Of a DNA stretch of 13,099 bases, positions 1 to 6,305 are shown in pieces. The number at the start of each line of letters is the position of its first letter. Position 1 is the stretch's first letter. Source of the DNA: an uncultured Muribaculum sp. (GTDB lineage Bacteria > Bacteroidota > Bacteroidia > Bacteroidales > Muribaculaceae); assembly GCA_910589555.1 (NCBI GenBank), contig CAJUTE010000060.1:1-13099 (forward strand). The letters run 5' to 3'. Under the pieces are notes generated by a model. It ran no database searches and was not told the origin of the DNA. It saw only the letters and a list, made by a program, of their open reading frames with translations. A program made the position numbers and the translations under genes.

Positions 1-3
1 CTG

Positions 4-187
4 GAAGAGTTCGGAAAAAGTTCGGTTTTTTAATTCCGTACTATTTTTGTACGGATTCCGTACTGGTTCAATCTATATTTCAAAACATTAAATCACTGAT
101 TACCAAATGTGATTGTTTATATTTTTGGGGCGTATTTTTAATCGGGCAAATGGTGGAGTTCGGGAAGAGTTCGGGAAAAAACCGTAC
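4..187. repeat. GTTCGG-repeat blocks and CCGTAC inverted repeat
   Basis: Two blocks of the motif GAGTTCGG(G)AA occur about 150 bases apart, at 4-25 and 156-180; each holds two copies of GTTCGG. The heptamer CCGTACT recurs at 36-42 and 58-64 and again at 182-188. Bases 35-41 pair with 49-55 (TCCGTAC/GTACGGA) around a 7-base T-rich loop. The rest of 1-227 is A+T-rich and I see no gene, tRNA or integrase end in it. The blocks could be the edge of a larger repeat or mobile element lying outside the window, or binding sites; the sequence does not decide this. Confidence 0.4.
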
Positions 188-227
188 TCGTTAAAACCGT
201 CTTTTGGGACAAAGCGTTAGTGTAATT

Positions 228-284
228 CGGTCTGTAGGACCACAAGATTTCAGCCCGACATGTAGCGTCAGCGGAATGCCGGGT
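228..284 (-). repeat. REP-like unit A, inverted copy
   Basis: The reverse complement of this stretch matches the head of the unit at 601-660 almost base for base: a CCCGGCAT/ATGtCGGG-type stem around an asymmetric 14-base loop, a short spacer, then a second stem GGTCC/GGACC-type near 229-242. It is the only copy of the unit in this orientation and faces copies B-E, an arrangement typical of REP/BIME elements. No protein-coding reading of it is credible. Confidence 0.75.
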
Positions 285-308
285 CACAGGAACGCCCCAA
301 TATATAGA

Positions 309-348
309 GTTCCGGAGGAACGATACAATTGTGTCGCTCTTACAGAGC
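309..348. repeat. Cluster of three adjacent short palindromes
   Basis: Three back-to-back palindromic elements: GTTCC-GGA-GGAAC at 309-321, the near-perfect palindrome CGATACAATTGTGTCG at 321-336, and GCTCT-TAC-AGAGC at 336-348. The last has the same TAC loop as the second hairpin of units B and C, but the rest is a different sequence family. It sits between the inverted copy A and the direct copies B-E. It resembles the small intergenic palindromic elements common in Bacteroidota; the function is unknown. Confidence 0.6.
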
Positions 349-371
349 TTAATTCAATTTCAAATCCATTA

Positions 372-466
372 ACCCAGCATTCCGCTAACGCTACATACTG
401 GGCTGACATCTTGCGGTCATACTGACCGCTTCTTATGCAACACAAACAATACGACATAAACTCGCA
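372..466 (+). repeat. REP-like unit B, 95 bases
   Basis: First of two contiguous 95-base direct repeats; by hand alignment 83 of 95 positions are identical to unit C, without gaps. It contains an imperfect stem CCCAGcAT/ATaCTGGG at 373-404 and a perfect hairpin GCGGTCA-TAC-TGACCGC at 413-429, followed by a 37-base tail with no obvious structure. Confidence 0.8.
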
Positions 467-561
467 ACCCGGCATTCCGCTGGCGCTACATACTGGGCTA
501 AGCTCTTGCGGTCATACTGACCGCTTCTTATACAACACAAACAATACGGAATCGACTCACA
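467..561 (+). repeat. REP-like unit C, 95 bases
   Basis: Directly abuts unit B. It has the same layout: an outer stem around TTCCGCTGGCGCTAC, then the perfect GCGGTCA-TAC-TGACCGC hairpin at 508-524, then the shared tail with ACACAAACAATACG. It is followed by a 39-base interval (562-600) holding degenerate fragments of the unit head (two ACCCGG pieces). Confidence 0.8.
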
Positions 562-600
562 ACTCGGTATAAACATACAACCCGGATTACCCGGCTCTTT

Positions 601-695
601 ACCCAGCATTCCGCTGGCGCTACATGCCGGGCTGACATATTGCGGTCCTACAGACCGATTTGGTTGTTGCTCGCAATATTAATATGCGCCTAATA
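601..695 (+). repeat. REP-like unit D
   Basis: The head (601-657) matches unit C and inverted unit A, with the full 8-base stem CCCaGCAT/ATGCCGGG and a second stem CGGTC-CTACA-GACCG near 642-657. The tail differs from that of B and C but is shared with unit E, so D is a hybrid of the two sub-families. The period to E is again 95 bases, measured at the shared CCGATTTGG (655 and 750). Confidence 0.75.
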
Positions 696-800
696 GGGCA
701 AAAAAAACGAGATGACGATGTATACCGGGACCTATTTCGGTATTACTGACCGATTTGGCTGTTCGCAATTAACGCTTTTAATATGTGCTTAAGGTGGCAC
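696..800 (+). repeat. REP-like unit E, degenerate head
   Basis: From about 738 on this copies the tail of unit D (CTGACCGATTTGG, TCGCAATTAA, TTTTAATATG, then an A-tract). The first 40 bases only weakly resemble a unit head, retaining little beyond CCGGGAC and TATTT. It runs into the frr terminator at 801-829. The matching part of D ends in a comparable A-tract (699-707) but lacks the terminator stem. Confidence 0.6.
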
Positions 801-829
801 AAAAAAACGCGCTGCCGGGGCAACGCGTT
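801..829 (-). terminator. Intrinsic terminator of pyrH-frr
   Basis: Read on the minus strand, an 11-pair stem (AACGCGTTGCC against GGCAGCGCGTT, one G-U pair) with a minimal loop is followed directly by a run of T (positions 807-801). It begins 25 bases after the frr stop codon, in the right orientation and place to end that transcript. Confidence 0.85.
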
Positions 830-853
830 GTATCGGGAATCCTGTGACGGGGA

Positions 854-1414
854 TTATACAGTGAGGATCTCTTTTTCTTTTGCAGCAAAGAGGTCGTCGA
901 TCTTCTTCAGATATTTGTCGTGAAGTTTCTGCGCTGTTGCTTCGGCATCTTTCTCCACATCCTCGGGCATACCCTGCTTGATGGCTTTCTTCAGTCCGTC
1001 GATAGCGTCACGGCGAGCGTTGCGCACCGACACCTTGGCTGTTTCCGCCTCAGCCTTTGACTGCTTCACGAGCGTCTTACGGCGTTCCTCGGTCAACGGG
1101 GGGATAGAGATGCGGATGATTTCGCCATTGTTCTCAGGAGTTATGCCAAGTTCTGAATTGATGATGGCTTTCTCAATCTCCTTAAACATTGATTTTTCCC
1201 ACGGAGTGATAGTGATGGTACGGGCATCAGGCACGCTGATATTAGCCACGTTACCTACGGGAACGGCACTACCGTAGTATTCCACACGGATTCCATCGAG
1301 AATCTTCGGATTGGCTTTACCGGCACGGATATGGGCAAGGGCTTCGTCAAGATAAGCTACCGCCATCTCCATTTTCTCTTCAGCGGGATCAAGATAAGTC
1401 TTTACGTCAGTCAT
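854..1414 (-). CDS. frr: Ribosome recycling factor
   Basis: Cytosolic factor that, with EF-G, splits the post-termination 70S ribosome so that it can be reused. The product is 186 residues from the ATG at 1414, the usual length for RRF, and ends in the typical KEKEILTV. Diagnostic segments are HIRAGKANP near 28-36, the IRISIPPLTEERR stretch at 100-112, and KVSVRNARRDA at 127-137, which includes the conserved functional Arg132 of domain I. The next in-frame start upstream (1450) would add 12 residues rich in Asn and Lys that are not typical of the family, so 1414 is preferred; the bases just upstream are A-rich, as usual for translation starts in Bacteroidota. It lies 25 bases after pyrH, an order conserved across bacteria, and is probably co-transcribed with it. 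Confidence 0.97.
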   Translation of the reverse strand: MTDVKTYLDPAEEKMEMAVAYLDEALAHIRAGKANPKILDGIRVEYYGSAVPVGNVANISVPDARTITITPWEKSMFKEIEKAIINSELGITPENNGEIIRISIPPLTEERRKTLVKQSKAEAETAKVSVRNARRDAIDGLKKAIKQGMPEDVEKDAEATAQKLHDKYLKKIDDLFAAKEKEILTV

Positions 1415-1439
1415 GTTTCGTATTTTTTTGTTTTGATTA

Positions 1440-2150
1440 TTAATATACAAGAGTTCCGATGGGTTCGCCGGAAAGCACTTTCTTCAGATTTCCCGGAGTA
1501 TCCATGTCAAACACTATGATGGGAAGATTATTCTCCTTGCATAATGCTGTGGCGGTGAGATCCATTACCTTCAGCCCGCGAGTGTAGACCTCATCGTAGG
1601 TGATCTCAGAGAATTTAGTGGCTGTGGGATCCTTTTCCGGGTCGGCGGTGTAGATTCCATCCACACGGGTACCTTTGAGCATGACATCAGCCTCTACCTC
1701 TACGCCACGAAGCGCCGAGCCGGTATCGGTGGTGAAAAACGGATTGCCGGTACCTCCCGAGAGGATTGCCACGGCACCCTTTTCCATTGCTTCGATAGCA
1801 CGCCACTTGCTGTAGTGCTCACCGATGGGGAACATATTTATAGCCGTAAGCACCACAGCCTTCTGACCGTGAGCTTCCAATGCCGAACTCAACGCGAGCG
1901 AATTGATGACGGTGGCGAGCATACCCATCTGATCGCCTTTCACGCGGTCAAAGCCCTTAGAGGCACCCGACAGCCCGCGGAATATGTTGCCGCCGCCAAT
2001 CACAATGGCGATCTGCACACCCGAGTCGGCAATCTCCTTGATCTGCTCGGCATATTGGTTGAGTCTCACTGTGTCGATGCCATAGCCTTGGTTGCCCATC
2101 AGCGATTCACCGCTGAGTTTAAGCAATATTCTCTTATATTTGGTTCTCAT
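1440..2150 (-). CDS. pyrH: UMP kinase
   Basis: Hexameric bacterial UMP kinase of the amino-acid-kinase fold; phosphorylates UMP to UDP with ATP in pyrimidine nucleotide synthesis. The 236-residue product fits the family. Visible motifs: RILLKLSGESL at 7-17 (phosphate-binding lysine region), IGGGNIFRG at 51-59, KGDQMGMLAT at 71-80 for UMP binding, SGGTGNPFFTTD at 131-142, and RVDGIYTADP at 162-171 on the ATP side. The start at 2150 (MRTKYKRILL) gives the standard length; a start at 2201 would add 17 residues and lie upstream of the likely transcription start. A -7 box at 2188-2195 precedes the gene, and frr follows 25 bases downstream. The rpsB and tsf genes that often precede pyrH are not here. 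Confidence 0.97.
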   Translation of the reverse strand: MRTKYKRILLKLSGESLMGNQGYGIDTVRLNQYAEQIKEIADSGVQIAIVIGGGNIFRGLSGASKGFDRVKGDQMGMLATVINSLALSSALEAHGQKAVVLTAINMFPIGEHYSKWRAIEAMEKGAVAILSGGTGNPFFTTDTGSALRGVEVEADVMLKGTRVDGIYTADPEKDPTATKFSEITYDEVYTRGLKVMDLTATALCKENNLPIIVFDMDTPGNLKKVLSGEPIGTLVY

Positions 2151-2187
2151 TTCTGTATGGATTATAAATCTTCGGTTTACAATATCA

Positions 2188-2195
2188 CAAAGATA
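2188..2195 (-). promoter_or_regulatory. Predicted -7 box for pyrH-frr
   Basis: On the minus strand this reads TATCTTTG, matching the Bacteroidota -7 consensus TAnnTTTG. A T-rich element (TTTT, 2218-2215) lies 19 bases upstream, where the -33 TTTG is expected, but its final G is missing. Transcription would start near 2182, leaving a leader of about 32 bases before the ATG at 2150. Confidence 0.6.
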
Positions 2196-2219
2196 ATGCA
2201 ATCCTCGCGAAAAGAAAAT

Positions 2220-3596
2220 TTATTTACGTGTTATATCGTATATTATTCCGGGAAGTTCGATATTATTCTTCATGCCGTTGAATTTCTCAGCACCCACACC
2301 GATAGCAAACACCGGCACCGGATTAGCCGTGTGGCTGCCGCTTATGAAGCTGATGCCGAGCCAATGGTTGTAGACCTTGAACACTTCCGAAATAAAGTTA
2401 TTGTAGGTGTTATAGAGCCCTTTTTCATCGCTGCCCTGAAGCTTTACAAACACTTCGTTGAAAAGCGATTTAAGTTCGGCGGTCTGCTTCTCATTGACCG
2501 GAACAGTGTTCCAGAATCCGAGCTTGTCGGTGAGCATACCTTTCATCTCATCCCAGTCGGGCACCTTGCCCTCCTTCATGCGGTCGCGCCAATAATCGGC
2601 AAAATGATCCTTTGAGATGCCCTGGGTGCCTATCATGCTCATGTCGCGATTTCCATTGGATATGGCTATTCCGCCGGTATCATGGTCGGCAGTCACCACG
2701 ATCAGCGTCTCATCGGGATGCTGAAGATAGAAATCGTAGGCTACCTGAAGAGCATCCTGCAACGCAAACACCTCGGTCACCACCGCACCGGCGTCATTGG
2801 CATGAGCGCCGTGGTCAATGAGTCCGTTCTCAACCATTATGAAAAACTTGTCGGGCGAATTTTTGCTCACATGATCCAACGCCACTTTAGTCAACTCGTC
2901 AAGCTTCATGGCTCCCTCGATTGAATCGACGCGGAAACCGATGTCATTGTTATTGCCCCACACACCATCGTGGCTCAGCACCCACAGCGGTCCTGAGGTG
3001 GCTCCGTCGTAAGCCTCGGTGCCATATACCACCTTCACACCGGCTTTCTTAATCTCATCCATGACCCCGGTGTCATTGCCGTCCTTGTCCTTGAGACCGC
3101 GCAACGACGCTCCACCGAGAAAGTCATAGCCCGACGCTGCGGCAGCCTTATTGATGTCGGCAAACATCTTACGGTTAGGGACATGGGCATAGAACGATGC
3201 CGGAGTGGCATCATCGGGAGCATTTGAGGTCAAGATGCCTATTCCCCACCCCTCGTCCTTAAGTTTGCGGGCTATCGACACCACTTCCACAGTGTCGGGG
3301 GTCATGGCTATCATGCCGTTCTTAGTCTTGTTTCCGGTTGATAGAGCGGTGCCGGCAGCGGCTGAGTCGGTTATCTTGGAAGATGCCGAATAAGTGAGGG
3401 CAAACGACGACACCGGGAATGTGGTCATGAGAAGCGGCTTGTCATTGCCAAGCACAAGGCGGTTATAATACTCGGCGGTATTGACATGACCCATGCCCAT
3501 GCCATCGCCGATAAAATAGAACACATATTTAGCCTGCGCCGACAATCCGAGCGCCACACACGCAGCAACAATGCTGAAGAATGTCCTTAATTTCAT
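2220..3596 (-). CDS. Secreted alkaline phosphatase (PhoA superfamily)
   Basis: Metal-dependent phosphomonoesterase of the alkaline phosphatase superfamily, 458 residues. A signal peptide (hydrophobic 6-20, likely cleavage after SAQA at 22) sends it across the inner membrane, most likely to the periplasm. Core residues are all visible: Asp31 in FIGDGMG, nucleophile Ser78 in KITDSAAAGTA, Asp129 and Thr131 in DDATPASF, Glu256 in MVENGLIDHGAHAND with Asp261 and His265 as zinc ligands, Asp304-His305 in VTADHDTGG, and His422 in SGSHTAN. His262 follows Asp261 where the E. coli enzyme has Lys328, as in animal-type enzymes. The gene begins 34 bases after the GH3 gene with no clear promoter between, so it is probably last in that operon. 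Natural substrate and any link to GH3 are not evident; phosphate scavenging is the default guess. Confidence 0.93.
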   Translation of the reverse strand: MKLRTFFSIVAACVALGLSAQAKYVFYFIGDGMGMGHVNTAEYYNRLVLGNDKPLLMTTFPVSSFALTYSASSKITDSAAAGTALSTGNKTKNGMIAMTPDTVEVVSIARKLKDEGWGIGILTSNAPDDATPASFYAHVPNRKMFADINKAAAASGYDFLGGASLRGLKDKDGNDTGVMDEIKKAGVKVVYGTEAYDGATSGPLWVLSHDGVWGNNNDIGFRVDSIEGAMKLDELTKVALDHVSKNSPDKFFIMVENGLIDHGAHANDAGAVVTEVFALQDALQVAYDFYLQHPDETLIVVTADHDTGGIAISNGNRDMSMIGTQGISKDHFADYWRDRMKEGKVPDWDEMKGMLTDKLGFWNTVPVNEKQTAELKSLFNEVFVKLQGSDEKGLYNTYNNFISEVFKVYNHWLGISFISGSHTANPVPVFAIGVGAEKFNGMKNNIELPGIIYDITRK

Positions 3597-3630
3597 ATCG
3601 ATATTATATTTCAGGTTAATTATTTTCAGT

Positions 3631-5151
3631 TTATTTGTCAGTATTGTTCATTGCAAGCATGGAGTCGATGAAATGGCGGTCGTTGCTCAGACGCGGCACC
3701 TTACGCTGCCCTCCCAGTTTTCCCGTAGACGCGAGCCAGTCGTCAAAAAGCCCTTTGCGAGCCTTGACCACCGAAAGACGGTCAAGGAAAATGCCATTGG
3801 CACGTTTCGCCTGATAATCGGAATTAACCCGGCAAAGGCAGCTATCCAACGTATCGGCAAATTTTTCCATATCCTCCGGCTCCACTGCAAACTCTATGAG
3901 CCATTCATGCCTGCCTCTCGAACGATCGCCGGCATATACCGGCGCCGCCGTATAATTAGCTATCTCGCATCGCAATTCCTTGCAGGTGTCGGCGATCGCC
4001 TCATCGGCATTGTGCACCATCAGCTCCTCGCCGAAAGCGTTGATATAATGCTTGGTGCGCCCGGAGATTATGATTCTGACCGGATCAACCGATGTGACCT
4101 CGACCGTGTCGCCTATCTTAAAGCGCCACAATCCATTGCAGGCGGTGACCACGAGCGCATAAGTTCTCCCCGGCTCCACCTCCCACACCGGCACGGCGTG
4201 GGGCGAGTCGCTGAGCGCTTCCTCAACGGGAATGAACTCATAGAACACCCCTATGTCAAGCAGGAGCAACATTCCGTGGTCGCCGGGCGAATCCTGAACG
4301 GCAAAGAATCCTTCGGAAGCATTGTAGGTCTCCACGTAACGCATACGCCGCTCATCGGTGATGTGGCGGTACTGCTCACGGTAAGGCTCAAAGGCTATGC
4401 CGCCATGGAAAAACACCTCCAGATTCTGCCACAGTTCGTGGATGTTGTCCACTCCTGCCTGCGCAACAACCTCTTTCAGCACAGTCAGAAACCAGGAAGG
4501 GACACCCGATATATTGGTTATATTCTCGTGCATCGACGCCTTCACAAGAGCCGGAAGTTTAAGCTTCCAGTCAGTCATGAGAGCCACCTTTTTAGAGGGC
4601 ACCCTCACGAGATTCACGAGCGGATTTATGTTCTGTATAAGATTTGCCGAGAGATCGCCCACCGAAACTCCTGCGGGCAACGACAGCTCATTGGCGAAAC
4701 TACCGCCGAGGATGAAGCTCTTGCCGTCGAAGATGCGGCTGTCAGGATAAGCGGAAAGATAAAACGCCACCACATCGGCTCCGCCGGGATAATGGTTCTT
4801 GCGGAATGAATCGGATGTTATGGGCACATATTTGCTCTTGCCGTCGGAAGTGCCCGAGGACTGCGCGAAATTGCGTGTGACGCCTTTCCACAGGATATCT
4901 TTCTCGCCATTAACCATCCTCATCACCAACTCGCGTATGTCGGAATACTCGGCAAGAGGCACACGGCGGCGGAACTCTTCGTAGGAGTCAATGCCTGCAA
5001 ATCCGTATTTCTCGCCAATGAGAGTGTGACGCGCGCGGTCCATCATCCACGCCAGTTCACGGCGTTGAGTCATTTCGGCTTTCAGGGCTTTTTCATGAGC
5101 CACTTTAGCACGGTGTAGAAAAAAAGGTCGTATGAATGGGGTTATCGCCAT
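3631..5151 (-). CDS. GH3-family acyl-adenylate/amide ligase
   Basis: Member of the GH3 branch of the ANL adenylating superfamily. Plant members activate a carboxylic acid (jasmonate, auxin, benzoates) with ATP and couple it to an amino acid; bacterial substrates are mostly unknown. At 506 residues it is slightly shorter than plant GH3 proteins. Nucleotide-binding motifs are intact: SSGTSDGKSKYVPIT at 98-112 (motif 1), YNASEGFFA at 276-284 (motif 2) and LWRFKIGDTVEV at 341-352 (motif 3, with the conserved Asp348). The mobile C-terminal domain is present, with GRTKHYINAFGEE at 364-376 and a Lys-rich end near 478-485. No signal peptide is seen, so it is cytosolic. The start at 5151 is only 3 bases after the stop of the GNAT-like gene, suggesting translational coupling. 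The active site looks competent; the substrate cannot be told. Confidence 0.9.
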   Translation of the reverse strand: MAITPFIRPFFLHRAKVAHEKALKAEMTQRRELAWMMDRARHTLIGEKYGFAGIDSYEEFRRRVPLAEYSDIRELVMRMVNGEKDILWKGVTRNFAQSSGTSDGKSKYVPITSDSFRKNHYPGGADVVAFYLSAYPDSRIFDGKSFILGGSFANELSLPAGVSVGDLSANLIQNINPLVNLVRVPSKKVALMTDWKLKLPALVKASMHENITNISGVPSWFLTVLKEVVAQAGVDNIHELWQNLEVFFHGGIAFEPYREQYRHITDERRMRYVETYNASEGFFAVQDSPGDHGMLLLLDIGVFYEFIPVEEALSDSPHAVPVWEVEPGRTYALVVTACNGLWRFKIGDTVEVTSVDPVRIIISGRTKHYINAFGEELMVHNADEAIADTCKELRCEIANYTAAPVYAGDRSRGRHEWLIEFAVEPEDMEKFADTLDSCLCRVNSDYQAKRANGIFLDRLSVVKARKGLFDDWLASTGKLGGQRKVPRLSNDRHFIDSMLAMNNTDK

Positions 5152-5154
5152 TTT

Positions 5155-6297
5155 TTAAATATTTTCAGGAATCTGCTTACGGAATACAGAACGCTTGCGA
5201 TGCAGTCTTCGTTCAAAGAATTTCCACTGCTGCTGCACACTCTCGTTATCGGCAAGCTCAAGATTGCTCTCCGCCCACTTGTAACCATTCTTGGCGAATA
5301 CAGGAATCAAGTCGGTGAACAACAGAGCGTTCACGCCCTTACCCTGAAGCTCGGGACGTACCGCCACAAGCAGAAGATCGACGGTGTCATTTTTTCCATA
5401 CATACCCTTCAACAGATGATACCATCCGAAGGGGAAAATGCGTCCACGTGATTTCTGCAAAGCCTTTGTCATGGATGGAATTGATATTCCCACCCCTACC
5501 AGACGGTCATTCTCATCGACGATGACACACACATTCTCCAACCGTAGAATAGGCAGATACTGGTCGATGTAATAATTGATCTGCTTCTTGGTGAGCGGCG
5601 AATATCCATAGAGCTGGTCGTAAGCCTCGTTGATCAATTCAAACAACGCCACTCCATAATCATTTTTAATCTTTTTTCCGCTTGTGTATTTCACCACTCT
5701 CAGCTTCAGCTTTTTCTCGACGATGGCACCCACGCGGGCGAGCTGGTCGGGAATGGTTTCAGGCACCTTTATGCGATACTCCACCCAATTGGCATCCTTT
5801 TCAAATCCCATGCGCTCGATATGCTGCACATAGTAGGGATAGTTGTAGATGGTAGCCATGGTGCCCGCCTCCTCATATCCGTCGGTGAGCATTCCTTCAT
5901 GGTCCATATCGGTGAATCCCATGGGTCCCACGATATACTCCATCCCACGCTCCTTGCCCCAACGCATCGCCGTGGCAAACAGGGCGTCGACCACCTCGGC
6001 GTCATCGATAAAATCGGTGAAGCCGAAACGCATATCCTTTTTACCGGACCGCTCATTGACCACATTGTTGATGATGGCGGTGATTCTGCCCACAGGCTTT
6101 CCGTCGCGCATGGCGAGCCAGCACTTAGCCTCACACACCTCAAACGCCGGATTTTTTGCCGGAATAAGAGTGTTGATCTCGTCAAATATCAACGGTGGCA
6201 CGAAATAAGGATTTCCCTCATACAGATCGATACCGAACTTTACATATCGCGCAAGTTCCTTCTTATTTTGCTTTACTTCTATGATTTCAACAGCCAT
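5155..6297 (-). CDS. Large GNAT-like N-acetyl/acyltransferase
   Basis: A 380-residue protein with GNAT features, much longer than a single GNAT domain (about 150). An N-terminal half contains a GNAT-like strand pair, CWLAMRDGKPVGRITAIIN at 59-77, then the family signature GPMGFTDMDHEGMLTDGYEE at 124-143 and YNYPYYVQHIERMGF at 151-165. A C-terminal half has VDENDRLVGVGISIP at 260-274 and the acetyl-CoA pyrophosphate loop region VRPELQGKGVNALL at 313-326; the Q-x-x-G part is kept but the last small residue is Asn323. No signal peptide or membrane segment. The ATG at 6297 is chosen over an in-frame TTG at 6309 because the MAVEIIEV start is cleaner and avoids overlap with the upstream stop at 6306. 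It is sandwiched between the kinase-fold gene (8 bases) and GH3 (3 bases). Acceptor and acyl donor are unknown. Confidence 0.82.
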   Translation of the reverse strand: MAVEIIEVKQNKKELARYVKFGIDLYEGNPYFVPPLIFDEINTLIPAKNPAFEVCEAKCWLAMRDGKPVGRITAIINNVVNERSGKKDMRFGFTDFIDDAEVVDALFATAMRWGKERGMEYIVGPMGFTDMDHEGMLTDGYEEAGTMATIYNYPYYVQHIERMGFEKDANWVEYRIKVPETIPDQLARVGAIVEKKLKLRVVKYTSGKKIKNDYGVALFELINEAYDQLYGYSPLTKKQINYYIDQYLPILRLENVCVIVDENDRLVGVGISIPSMTKALQKSRGRIFPFGWYHLLKGMYGKNDTVDLLLVAVRPELQGKGVNALLFTDLIPVFAKNGYKWAESNLELADNESVQQQWKFFERRLHRKRSVFRKQIPENI

Positions 6298-6305
6298 ATA
6301 ACAGG

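Noticed and set aside
204..475. Short open frames on both strands inside the repeat region
   Set aside because: They run through the palindromic repeat units, overlap each other on opposite strands, and their translations resemble no protein family.
228..800. Possible CRISPR array
   Set aside because: Repeats are long, internally palindromic, diverged from each other, partly contiguous without spacers and one is inverted; no cas gene is nearby.
1415..1450. Longer N-terminus for ribosome recycling factor (start at 1450)
   Set aside because: It adds 12 non-conserved residues and would leave no A-rich leader between pyrH and frr; the 1414 start gives the usual 186 residues.
1815..2615. A 266-codon plus-strand open frame opposite pyrH and the alkaline phosphatase
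   Set aside because: It crosses the intergenic region and is antisense to two well-supported genes; the translation is rich in His and Arg, as expected for an antisense shadow.
3571..4809. A 412-codon plus-strand open frame opposite the GH3 gene
   Set aside because: GH3 on the minus strand has intact family motifs throughout; the opposite frame has no recognisable domain and is open because of the codon bias of the real gene.
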